Below, in pieces: positions 1 to 5,985 of a stretch of DNA of 8,857 nucleotides. Origin of the DNA: Kiritimatiellia bacterium (GTDB taxonomy: Bacteria > Verrucomicrobiota > Kiritimatiellia > RFP12 > UBA1067). A program made the translations under genes and the position numbers. Location: contig CAAGNL010000153.1 in assembly GCA_900771305.1 (NCBI GenBank), forward strand, positions 1 through 8,857. The letters are read 5' to 3'. Position 1 is the first letter of the stretch. Every line of letters begins with the position of its first letter. Under the pieces are notes generated by a model. The model was not told where the DNA came from. It saw only the letters and a program-made list of their open reading frames with translations, and ran no database searches.

Positions 1-441
1 AAAGATCTTCCATTTACAACATATGATCCAGCAGATCCTGATGCAAGTGGGGCTGGTATTCGTATTCGTTATGGCGATGACTATCTTGCTTTGGGCGCGC
101 AGGGAAATTCTACTCGATTTGACACTTATTATATGCCTGATACCGATGGCGGTTGGACAGCGGGGCCAGCATATGCTTACTTTGATTCTTCGGCGGATGC
201 TTCGACGCTTTTCATGATCGAGATTGGTGAGTGGCGGAACGATAAATGGGTTGTCCTAGCTGCTTCTGAGACAGCGACGAGAGAGCAGTTGCAGAAATTT
301 ATCACGACCAATACGGTTGACGATCCACGATATACTGCCTGGAGTGGCGGTTCCTATGTTGTCCCCGAACCGTCGAGTGGATTGCTGATTCTGATTGGCG
401 CGGGACTTCTGGCGCTGCGGCGTCGGCGGCGTGCGGCATGA
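1..441 (+). CDS. PEP-CTERM sorting-domain surface protein, C-terminal part (5' end outside window)
   Basis: The frame is open from base 1 to the TGA at 439-441 and encodes the last 146 residues of an exported protein; the start lies upstream of the window. The last 26 residues form a complete PEP-CTERM signal: the motif PEP at visible residues 122-124, a hydrophobic stretch SGLLILIGAGLLAL (126-139) and a cluster of five arginines (140-144). In known systems this tail is recognised by an exosortase (EpsH/XrtA family), which cleaves it and transfers the protein to the surface. The preceding part (roughly 58-120, with an Ala/Tyr/Phe-rich strand and a TAWSGGSY segment just before PEP) resembles the common C-terminal module of PEP-CTERM proteins in Lentisphaerae/Kiritimatiellota, from memory. 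The cargo's function cannot be told from this end. Codon use is less GC-rich than in the next gene. A second TGA follows immediately (442-444). No exosortase gene is in the window. Confidence 0.9.
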   Translation, partial: KDLPFTTYDPADPDASGAGIRIRYGDDYLALGAQGNSTRFDTYYMPDTDGGWTAGPAYAYFDSSADASTLFMIEIGEWRNDKWVVLAASETATREQLQKFITTNTVDDPRYTAWSGGSYVVPEPSSGLLILIGAGLLALRRRRRAA

Positions 442-447
442 TGAACG

Positions 448-2838
448 ATGGCAGAACAAGATCCTTACGAACAGCCGCGTGAATGGTGGGACCCGCTGGC
501 GGTGGTTGGCGTGGCGGCGCTGGTGTACGGGCTGCTCACGTATCTGTGCATCCCGGGACTTCATCCGTCGATCTGGGACGATGTCGCCGTGGCGGCGGGA
601 CTGCGTCCGCCGGCGAATCCGTTCCCGGGACTCTACCGCGTTCTGGTCGCGGGGCTTTTCTCCTGTCTCCCCGCCGGGACCGTGCTGGACGCGTTGCCGC
701 ATCTGGGACGGGGAGCAATTGCGCTCTCGGCGCTGTTCGTCTATCTCGTCTTCCGCGACACATTGCCGGCAACACTTCGTCTCAGGGTCCATATGGCGCG
801 CATCGGCGCGAATGTCGGGCGGATCAGCGCGCTGTTCGCGGCCGTGTTCTTCGTCTGCGCGGACCCCGTCTGGCGTGCGGGGCAGTGCTTCACGCCGGTT
901 TCGCTCTTCCTGCTGCTCGTCACGGGGGCCATCTATCTCTTCTTCCGTTTCCTGCGGAAGGGGTCGATTCCCGCGCTCTACGGCTGCTGCGCGGTGCTGG
1001 GCGTCGTCTCGGCGGAGTCCACGCTCGGCTTTCTGTTGGCCTTCCTCGTGGCGGCGGCCGTGGTGGTGGCGGTGGCATGGGCGCAGGATCCGGACGTGCC
1101 GCTCGTGAATCCGCTCGTCGACGATCTCGTCCGCGAGGTCGTCTTCAAGCGCCTCACCTACATCTGGGCGTTCTTCTTCGTGCTGGCGGTCGGTGTGAAC
1201 GTATGGCGTTTCGTCGTGCAGGGAGGCCTGGAGGCGACGGGGCACGAGGGCGTGCTCGGGCTGCTCTTCGAATATTTCCGCGGCGCCTGGGAGGCGACGC
1301 GGGATGCGGCGACGGGTTCGGGCTGGCTCTTCTTCGCGTTGCTCGCGCTGCTGCCGTTCGTCCTCGCGCTCAAGCTGCTGCCGCGCGCCTGGGACGACGA
1401 CAAGTTCCTGCCGTGGATCGTGGGCGTCGTCTTTGCGGTGGTGGGGGCCGTTTCGCTCTCGCAGTTGGCGGGGGCGAAGGCGCTCTGGTTCTGGACCTGG
1501 CTTGGCGCAGCGCGTCCGCTGGTTCCCTCGGACACCTTCCTCGCCTTCATTCTGATGTTCGACGTCGCGGCGCTCGCCTTCGCGTTGGCGGTCTTCGGCG
1601 TGGACGCGAACTGCCGCAACTACCGGCGCATCGCGCAGCAGCAGTTCCCCGAGGCGATGCTGGCGCAGGTTCCGTCCCAGATGGTGGAGTCCCTGGGGAA
1701 GGCGCGTCGCCTCCGCAAGGCTCTCTACTGGAGTCTGGTCTTCGTGATGCCGTTTCTTGTTCTCCCCGGGCGCTGGATGTCGACCGAACGAGGCATCGCG
1801 GAGGCGATTTCCGCGAGCGTTGAGGAGACGTTGCGCGAGACGGAGGGCTGCGAGGCGATCTTCACGGACGGCTCCTTCGACGGGCTGCTTGAGCTCGAGG
1901 CGCTGCGCCGTGGCCGCTCTCTCCCCTGTCTCTCCCTGATGGCCGCGAATACGCCGCGTGAGCGGATTCTCCGCGAACGGGCCGCGCGCGACGACGAGGA
2001 CCGCGAGCTGCTGAAGACCGATGCCGCCACCGCGCTTCGGACCTGGGTGGCGACGAAGCCCGAGCGTCTGGAGAAGAGCGCCGTGCAGATCGGCTTCGAG
2101 ATGTGGAAGCGGGTGAAGAAGCCATTGCCGCCACTCTCGGGACTCGTCGCCCTGCCTGGTGGCGTCTCGGAGGAGGAGCGCACGCGGGCGCTGGCGGCGT
2201 GTTCGGCATTGGGGGACAAGGTGTACGAGCTTGCCAAGAACCATGATACGGAGACCATCACGGACCTCAATCTCCGCCGGAAGTTCCCGTTCGTGCTCTG
2301 GCGCCTTTCGCGTCTCGCCCAGATGCGGAGCCGGGCGGCGGACGAGGCGGGGAAGCGGAGCGAGGCGTTCCGCGAGGCGGCCAAGGCGGACGAACTCGAC
2401 GAGGTGAACGCGCAGGTGCAGAAGATGAAGCGCGACATGAACTGGCTCAAGAAGCAGAACGGCGGACAGCTCTCGCCGCGCGAGGGACTGGTGATTGGCC
2501 TCGCCCGCGCGGACTTCGCGCTGGCGGGGCGTTATGCGGCGCCGGTTCTGGCGGCGGATCCGGACGATCCGCGCGCGAATTTCGCGCTGGGCATGATGTA
2601 CTTTCAGGACGAGCAGTACTCTCGCTCAGAGCAGTATCTTGCGAAGTGCCTGAAGCGTCGTCCGGACGAGCCTGCTGTGCTCAACAACCTCGCAATCGTG
2701 CAGATGAAGCTTGGCAAGCTGGACGAAGCGGAGCAGAACGTCCGCCGCGTCCTCGAGAAGCATCCAGACATCTCCGAGGCGAAGAAAACGCTCGACCGCG
2801 TGCTCAAGGCCAAGTCCGAGAAGCCGACGAAGAATTGA
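448..2838 (+). CDS. Polytopic membrane protein with DUF2723/GT-C-like N-terminus and C-terminal TPR repeats
   Basis: A 796-residue protein starting at ATG 448, 6 bases after the PEP-CTERM gene stop. There is no clear Shine-Dalgarno sequence, but two in-frame TGA codons (439-444) just upstream rule out an earlier start, and the spacing suggests co-transcription and perhaps coupled translation. The first ~440 residues are membrane-embedded, with about eleven hydrophobic segments (approx. 17-36, 62-80, 88-104, 124-140, 150-168, 176-190, 193-212, 237-255, 291-311, 322-342, 363-385, plus 424-441, some uncertain). After the first segment come an acidic pair (WDD, 43-45) and NPFPGLYRVLVAG, laid out like the first loop of DUF2723 / GT-C glycosyltransferases, where an acidic residue after TM1 is catalytic. 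Residues 442-796 are soluble: a helical charged region, then two clear TPRs (about 707-741 and 742-775; PDDPRANFALGMMYF and DEPAVLNNLAIVQMKLGKLD) and possibly a weaker one before. The role could be lipid-linked sugar transfer to surface proteins or glycans; this is inference from topology. The TPRs are firm. Confidence 0.85.
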   Translation: MAEQDPYEQPREWWDPLAVVGVAALVYGLLTYLCIPGLHPSIWDDVAVAAGLRPPANPFPGLYRVLVAGLFSCLPAGTVLDALPHLGRGAIALSALFVYLVFRDTLPATLRLRVHMARIGANVGRISALFAAVFFVCADPVWRAGQCFTPVSLFLLLVTGAIYLFFRFLRKGSIPALYGCCAVLGVVSAESTLGFLLAFLVAAAVVVAVAWAQDPDVPLVNPLVDDLVREVVFKRLTYIWAFFFVLAVGVNVWRFVVQGGLEATGHEGVLGLLFEYFRGAWEATRDAATGSGWLFFALLALLPFVLALKLLPRAWDDDKFLPWIVGVVFAVVGAVSLSQLAGAKALWFWTWLGAARPLVPSDTFLAFILMFDVAALAFALAVFGVDANCRNYRRIAQQQFPEAMLAQVPSQMVESLGKARRLRKALYWSLVFVMPFLVLPGRWMSTERGIAEAISASVEETLRETEGCEAIFTDGSFDGLLELEALRRGRSLPCLSLMAANTPRERILRERAARDDEDRELLKTDAATALRTWVATKPERLEKSAVQIGFEMWKRVKKPLPPLSGLVALPGGVSEEERTRALAACSALGDKVYELAKNHDTETITDLNLRRKFPFVLWRLSRLAQMRSRAADEAGKRSEAFREAAKADELDEVNAQVQKMKRDMNWLKKQNGGQLSPREGLVIGLARADFALAGRYAAPVLAADPDDPRANFALGMMYFQDEQYSRSEQYLAKCLKRRPDEPAVLNNLAIVQMKLGKLDEAEQNVRRVLEKHPDISEAKKTLDRVLKAKSEKPTKN

Positions 2839-3636
2839 TCAGCCGCGCTTCGCCGCGGCGAGGCAGTCGCCGTAGATCTTCAGGATGAGCCGGATGCCGG
2901 CCGCACAGGCGTCCGGATCCTGCTGTTTCGCGGCTGCGTTCAACAACAACGATGCGTCGTTGAGCTCCATGGCGCCGATGGACTGGGCGAAACCGTAGAT
3001 CTTGTGCGTGACACCGCGGATGACCGTGTAGTCGGGCGGAGTGCCGAGTCCCTTGAGCGTGTCGGCGCATTCCGTGAAGGAGTCCATGAACGTCTGGATG
3101 AAGTCGGGCATCTCCTCGTCCGACACGTCGAGCGTGGCCTTGAGATGGCTGCGGATGGCGTCAAGCAGGGAGGGGCGGACTGCGGTCTGCGCCGCGGAGG
3201 CGTCGCTGACAGGTGCGGACGGCGCGGTCACCGACCCCTGCATGCCCTGCAGACGGCGGAAACGGTTGATGTTGAACTTCAGCTTGTACTGAAGTATCCG
3301 GTTGTCGAAGGGCTTCTCAATGATGTCAATCGCGCCGGACTCGTAGCACTTGATGTGGCCTTCGGCGTTGGAGATGACCGTGAGCGCGACGACGGGAATC
3401 TTCTCGAGGAGTCCGTGCTGCTGCATGTACTCCATCACCTTGAAGCCGTCCATCATCGGCATGAGCATATCGAGGAGGATGCAGGCGTAGCCATCGGGAT
3501 TAGCCTCCATGTGCTTGACGGCCTCGAGGCCGTCTGCCGCCTCTTCGACGTCGTAGTCGCGGCGGAGAAGCATGCGGACGATGCGGCGGTCGATGGCGGC
3601 GTCGTCGGCGATGAGAATGCAGTCTTTCTTTGCCAT
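2839..3636 (-). CDS. Receiver-Hpt phosphorelay protein (response regulator without DNA-binding output)
   Basis: A 265-residue two-domain signalling protein. The receiver domain (about 5-125) is complete: acidic pair D11-D12, phospho-acceptor D56 in ILLDMLMPMMDG, T86 in ALTVIS, and K108 in EKPFD. A linker rich in Ala/Ser/Pro (about 131-155) leads to a histidine phosphotransfer (Hpt) domain at about 157-262, with H211 in THKIYGFAQSIGA as the likely phosphorylated histidine. There is no kinase, GGDEF or helix-turn-helix domain, so by family knowledge it should pass phosphate from a kinase elsewhere to another regulator. The start at 3636 was chosen because the receiver fold begins there and an AAAGGA ribosome site lies 8 bases upstream; the frame stays open to 3879, but that part overlaps the ATPase gene and encodes Ser/Pro/Arg-rich shadow sequence. 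It follows the ATPase gene by 4 bases. Its TGA abuts the stop of the plus-strand gene with no gap (TGATCA, 2836-2841). Hpt position +3 from the histidine is Tyr, where Lys is usual. Confidence 0.92.
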   Translation of the reverse strand: MAKKDCILIADDAAIDRRIVRMLLRRDYDVEEAADGLEAVKHMEANPDGYACILLDMLMPMMDGFKVMEYMQQHGLLEKIPVVALTVISNAEGHIKCYESGAIDIIEKPFDNRILQYKLKFNINRFRRLQGMQGSVTAPSAPVSDASAAQTAVRPSLLDAIRSHLKATLDVSDEEMPDFIQTFMDSFTECADTLKGLGTPPDYTVIRGVTHKIYGFAQSIGAMELNDASLLLNAAAKQQDPDACAAGIRLILKIYGDCLAAAKRG

Positions 3637-3640
3637 AAGA

Positions 3641-4834
3641 TCAGTCCTTTCCGAGGAGGAAGTCCTCGAGGGTTGAGAACTCGATTCCGGGGAGGCCCTT
3701 TCGGGGAAGGGCGCCACGGGTGATGACGGTCTTGAGAATGTCGCGCGGCATGCGCTTGAAGGGGCCGAGCACGGCGGCGGGGATGCGTCCGTTGATGGTC
3801 TCGGGGGCGAACTGCCAGCAGTGGACCTGCTCGTCGGCCAGTGTGACGAAGTCGAAGTCCTCGTCGTCGTAGCGTCCACAGAAGACCTTGTAGCCGCGGC
3901 CGACGAGCTCGAGGAAGATGAGGTTGCGCAATGCGTTCATCGGGTCGCCGAGGAAGTCGCCGTAGCGGGTGTGGCCAAGGGCGAGGTCCGCGAGATAGAA
4001 GCGGTAGCCGCCCTTGGCGGTCTCGCCGAGGAAGGCGTCGTATTTGGGCACGCGGCGCACGAGCATGGACTCGTCGAGAGCCTCGATGTAGGAAAGCACC
4101 GTGTTCGGCGCGGCCACGTGTCCGTCGATCGTCGCGTCGGCGCCGATCTTGCGGAGAGATTCCGTTTCGCCGAGGCGGGAGTAGATGCGCTCAAGCAGGC
4201 GCTCGGTGAAACGCGAGTCGGCCATGCGGTTCCGCGTGAGGATGTCCTTGACGAGGATCGTGTTCCAGAGTCCGCCGAGATAGATGCCGATGTCGCGCGG
4301 CGTGTCGCGCAAGTTGAAGGTATAGGGGAGTGCGCCGTAGTGCAGGCAGTCCTCGAGACGGCGTTCGAATGTGGCGTTCTTGCGCGCGGGCAGTTCCCTG
4401 AAGGCCGGCGTCATCATCTCGGCGTAGACGTATCTGCCGGAGAGGTATTCGCTGAAACGCTCGGAGACGGGGCGGCGATTGGAGCAGGTGGCGACGATGT
4501 CGTAGCGCTTGAGGGCGAAGAGTCCGCCAAGCGCGGCATCGAATTCCTGGAGTTCGCAGATCTCGTCCAGCAGCAGGTAGGCGCGGCCTTCGGGGGGCGT
4601 GCGCGCGTCGACGAGGTCCATCAGGTCTTCGGGGGTGTGGAGATTCCGGTTCCCAGGGTGCTCGAAGTCGACGCGGAGGATGTGGTCCGGCTCGACACCC
4701 GAGGCGACGAGCGACTCCGCGTAGCGGTCGAGAAGCGACGACTTCCCACAGCCACGCACGCCCGTGACGATCTTGATCACGTCATGGTCGCGGTGGCGCC
4801 CGAGCCAGGCGAGCATCTGTTCCATGTGGGTCAT
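3641..4834 (-). CDS. AAA_14/DUF4143-family P-loop ATPase
   Basis: A 397-residue protein of the common two-part ATPase family (AAA_14 N-terminus, DUF4143 C-terminus). A Walker A motif GVRGCGKSS lies at 25-33 and a Walker B motif YLLLDE at 86-91. A sensor-like ATCSNR segment (115-120) and the family's SGRY element (132-135) follow. The DUF4143 half has a recognisable GALPY...YLGGLWNTILVKDILTR region and an LRNLIFLEL...FDFV segment where relatives usually have LENxVYxEL...EIDFV. The role of these proteins is poorly defined; some have been discussed as antitoxin-like or defence-related, so I assign no function. Start: MTHMEQM at 4834 matches the usual distance from N-terminus to P-loop. The frame is open to 4990, but the extra 52 residues look non-coding and would cross the promoter at 4895-4903. 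No Shine-Dalgarno sequence is evident at 4834. The gene leads a two-gene unit with the receiver-Hpt gene 4 bases downstream. The C-terminal nuclease-like motif appears degenerate. Confidence 0.9.
   Translation of the reverse strand: MTHMEQMLAWLGRHRDHDVIKIVTGVRGCGKSSLLDRYAESLVASGVEPDHILRVDFEHPGNRNLHTPEDLMDLVDARTPPEGRAYLLLDEICELQEFDAALGGLFALKRYDIVATCSNRRPVSERFSEYLSGRYVYAEMMTPAFRELPARKNATFERRLEDCLHYGALPYTFNLRDTPRDIGIYLGGLWNTILVKDILTRNRMADSRFTERLLERIYSRLGETESLRKIGADATIDGHVAAPNTVLSYIEALDESMLVRRVPKYDAFLGETAKGGYRFYLADLALGHTRYGDFLGDPMNALRNLIFLELVGRGYKVFCGRYDDEDFDFVTLADEQVHCWQFAPETINGRIPAAVLGPFKRMPRDILKTVITRGALPRKGLPGIEFSTLEDFLLGKD
3645..3650 (-). promoter_or_regulatory. Ribosome binding site of the receiver-Hpt gene
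   Basis: AAAGGA read on the minus strand, 8 bases before the ATG at 3636. It lies within the last codons of the upstream ATPase gene (stop at 3643-3641), supports the chosen start, and implies that both genes are translated from one message. Confidence 0.7.
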
Positions 4835-4894
4835 CGACTGTTGATTGTCGCTTTTGTTCAGTGAAGAAAACGGAAGGGGGAAATCTTTGCTGAC

Positions 4895-4903
4895 AGTATA
4901 CCA
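4895..4903 (-). promoter_or_regulatory. Likely extended -10 promoter for the ATPase/receiver-Hpt operon
   Basis: On the minus strand the sequence reads TGGTATACT, a TGn extension joined to a near-consensus -10 hexamer. No good -35 box is found 16-18 bases upstream, which fits extended -10 promoters. Transcription would begin near 4888 and leave a leader of about 54 bases before the ATG at 4834. The upstream side (4902-4915) is a 14-base alternating pyrimidine-purine CA/CG run. This is a pattern match only. Confidence 0.5.
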
Positions 4904-4937
4904 CACGCGCGCGCGAAAGAATAGTCGGCCGCTGGCG

Positions 4938-4986
4938 TTGATACACTCGCATTGACACACTTGGCGTGCTGATGGCATGCTGTCAA
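4938..4986. repeat. Short direct and inverted repeats (TTGAYACACT pair plus TGTCAA)
   Basis: TTGATACACT at 4938-4947 is followed 14 bases later by TTGACACACT at 4952-4961, one mismatch in ten. The first six bases of the second copy (TTGACA, 4952-4957) are matched in inverted orientation by TGTCAA at 4981-4986. The cluster sits upstream of the ATPase promoter and at the broken left edge of the gene remnant. It could be an operator for the ATPase operon, a recombination scar, or chance. Confidence 0.35.
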
Positions 4987-5191
4987 CCATGAGGAAGACG
5001 AGGAGATCGACGACGGGGAGATCCTCCGTCGCTTCAACGCGCTCTATCGCGAGGCCTCGCTTTCGCAGGTGCTCGGCAGGTGGAAGCGTCTTGGGGACGA
5101 GGAAGCCGACCTGTTGAAGCGCGCACGTCCGACGAAGAAATTCGTGTCGCGCTTCGCCGAATGCCGCTCGTCATTCCTCCGGCGAGTCTAG
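4973..5191 (+). pseudogene. Remnant of an unknown plus-strand gene (3' end, no start codon)
   Basis: Between an in-frame TGA at 4970-4972 and a TAG at 5189-5191 there are 72 sense codons with no usable ATG and no credible early GTG or TTG, yet the frame looks strongly coding. Third positions are mostly G or C, and the peptide is a well-mixed, acidic-then-basic helical sequence (for example DDGEILRRFNALYREASL, then RWKRLGDEEADLL and a basic C-terminus). The other plus frames over the same bases give Arg/Ser/Thr-rich junk. Beyond the TGA the frame is open back to a TAG at 4922-4924 and still reads plausibly, but with weaker codon bias. I do not recognise the family. The simplest reading is the 3' end of a gene whose front was deleted, possibly when the neighbouring operon arrived. 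Its TAG overlaps the TAG of the opposing gene within the palindrome CTAG (5188-5191). Confidence 0.5.
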
Positions 5192-5925
5192 TTTTCAAGT
5201 GAGACTGTAAAATCATCATCCGAGACAACTCCGGCATCTCCCGGCATTGTCAAGCCAGACGACTCCACAGCTCGCCTGATCTTTTTCTTCCGATTCCCTT
5301 CCTCCTCGTCTTTCCAAATGTCGTCCAGAATTTGAACCGCGACATCTGTCATTCTTTTCCGAAATCCCGTAACTGCCGAGTTCCATTTGAGTCTGCCCTT
5401 CATCTCCTCCCGCCAAACGCGGAAATTCGGCGGCAGATGTCCAGAGTACCCTCCCCTTTTCTCATCCCATCCCAAGGCCCGGTCTTTCTCAACGGCCAGG
5501 GCATAGGCAGCAGAAAGGTCGTTGGTTCCAACGACTTCAACATGTGCGCACATTGCGAGAAAGGATAGTGCGTCCTCCTCTTTGAGCGCACCGCAAACCC
5601 ACCGCGACAAATCGGAAATCATGTCTTCCTTTGCTCGCAAATGGGACGCAGGAGCAACCATGTTCGTTGATACGGGAAGCCCAACAACCTTCTGAAAGAT
5701 CCGGCGCTTCAACACCCCCACATCGTCCACGGACTTATCACTTTCTATCGCAAGACGAAGCCTGGACAGCGCGAGCGAATACTGGTAGGACGCCGGTCCT
5801 ACAAACAGTTTTTCGTCCAGCACCCCGTCGACATCGTTCGTCATGGCACCGCACGCGCCAAACAATGCGATCCCCCACGTAGACAGCGCTAGAACCAGCG
5901 TTCGCATCATGTTCATTCGGACCAT
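5188..5925 (-). CDS. Small exported protein of unknown function
   Basis: A 245-residue protein that I do not recognise. The N-terminus is a signal peptide: a short charged start with several Met, a hydrophobic core TLVLALSTWGIALFG (9-23), then GACGAM. Cys25 could be a lipidation site (FGAC, a weak lipobox), or signal peptidase I could cut after Ala27. The mature part looks mainly helical, is rich in charged residues, and ends with a Lys/Arg cluster (GNRKKKIRR) followed by an acidic tail (VSDDDF). No enzyme motif or repeat is visible. The start at 5925 is supported by an AGGAGGG ribosome site 8 bases upstream. It lies 60 bases downstream of the lipoprotein gene on the same strand and is probably the last gene of that operon. 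Its codons are less GC-biased than those of the ATPase and TPR genes, consistent with accessory origin. Confidence 0.75.
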   Translation of the reverse strand: MVRMNMMRTLVLALSTWGIALFGACGAMTNDVDGVLDEKLFVGPASYQYSLALSRLRLAIESDKSVDDVGVLKRRIFQKVVGLPVSTNMVAPASHLRAKEDMISDLSRWVCGALKEEDALSFLAMCAHVEVVGTNDLSAAYALAVEKDRALGWDEKRGGYSGHLPPNFRVWREEMKGRLKWNSAVTGFRKRMTDVAVQILDDIWKDEEEGNRKKKIRRAVESSGLTMPGDAGVVSDDDFTVSLEN

Positions 5926-5933
5926 TCCTGACG

Positions 5934-5940
5934 CCCTCCT
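5934..5940 (-). promoter_or_regulatory. Strong ribosome binding site for the 5188-5925 gene
   Basis: AGGAGGG on the minus strand, 8 bases before the ATG at 5925. It is the best Shine-Dalgarno match in the window and fixes the start among several nearby Met codons. The rest of the 60-base gap (5926-5985) shows no clear promoter or terminator. Confidence 0.75.
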
Positions 5941-5985
5941 ATTTCACGTCTAATCGTCGCTCCGTTCTTTGAAATCGAGGAGGAC

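Noticed and set aside
483..1823. A 446-codon plus-strand frame overlapping the TPR membrane protein
   Set aside because: Gly/Arg/Ala-rich out-of-frame reading of the same strand. The 448-2838 frame has hydrophobic segments and TPRs.
256..2244. A 662-codon open frame on the minus strand
   Set aside because: It lies antisense to the TPR membrane protein, is extremely rich in Arg/Glu/His/Gln, and has no domain or ribosome site. It is an artefact of strong GC codon bias on the real strand.
2843..2858. GC hairpin CCGCG-6-CGCGG as a terminator for the convergent genes
   Set aside because: The stem is only 5 bases, there is no T-run on either strand, and it lies within the coding end of the receiver-Hpt gene.
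3004..3723. A 239-codon plus-strand frame opposite the receiver-Hpt gene
   Set aside because: It is the complement of the receiver and Hpt motifs, with no recognisable feature of its own.
3637..3879. N-terminal extension of the receiver-Hpt protein to a start at 3879
   Set aside because: The added 81 residues are Ser/Pro/Arg-rich, overlap the ATPase C-terminus in another frame, and precede a complete receiver domain with its own ribosome site at 3645-3650.
3821..4864. A 347-codon plus-strand frame opposite the ATPase gene
   Set aside because: It is Val/Glu/Ala/Asp-rich low-complexity sequence, exactly antisense to a gene with clear Walker motifs, so a shadow frame.
4835..4990. N-terminal extension of the ATPase to a start at 4990
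   Set aside because: The extra 52 residues do not resemble the family's N-terminus, and the stretch contains the likely promoter at 4895-4903.
4989..5120. ATG-initiated plus-strand frame at 4989 as a small gene
   Set aside because: It encodes Arg/Ser/Thr-rich junk out of frame with the coding-like remnant and has no ribosome site.
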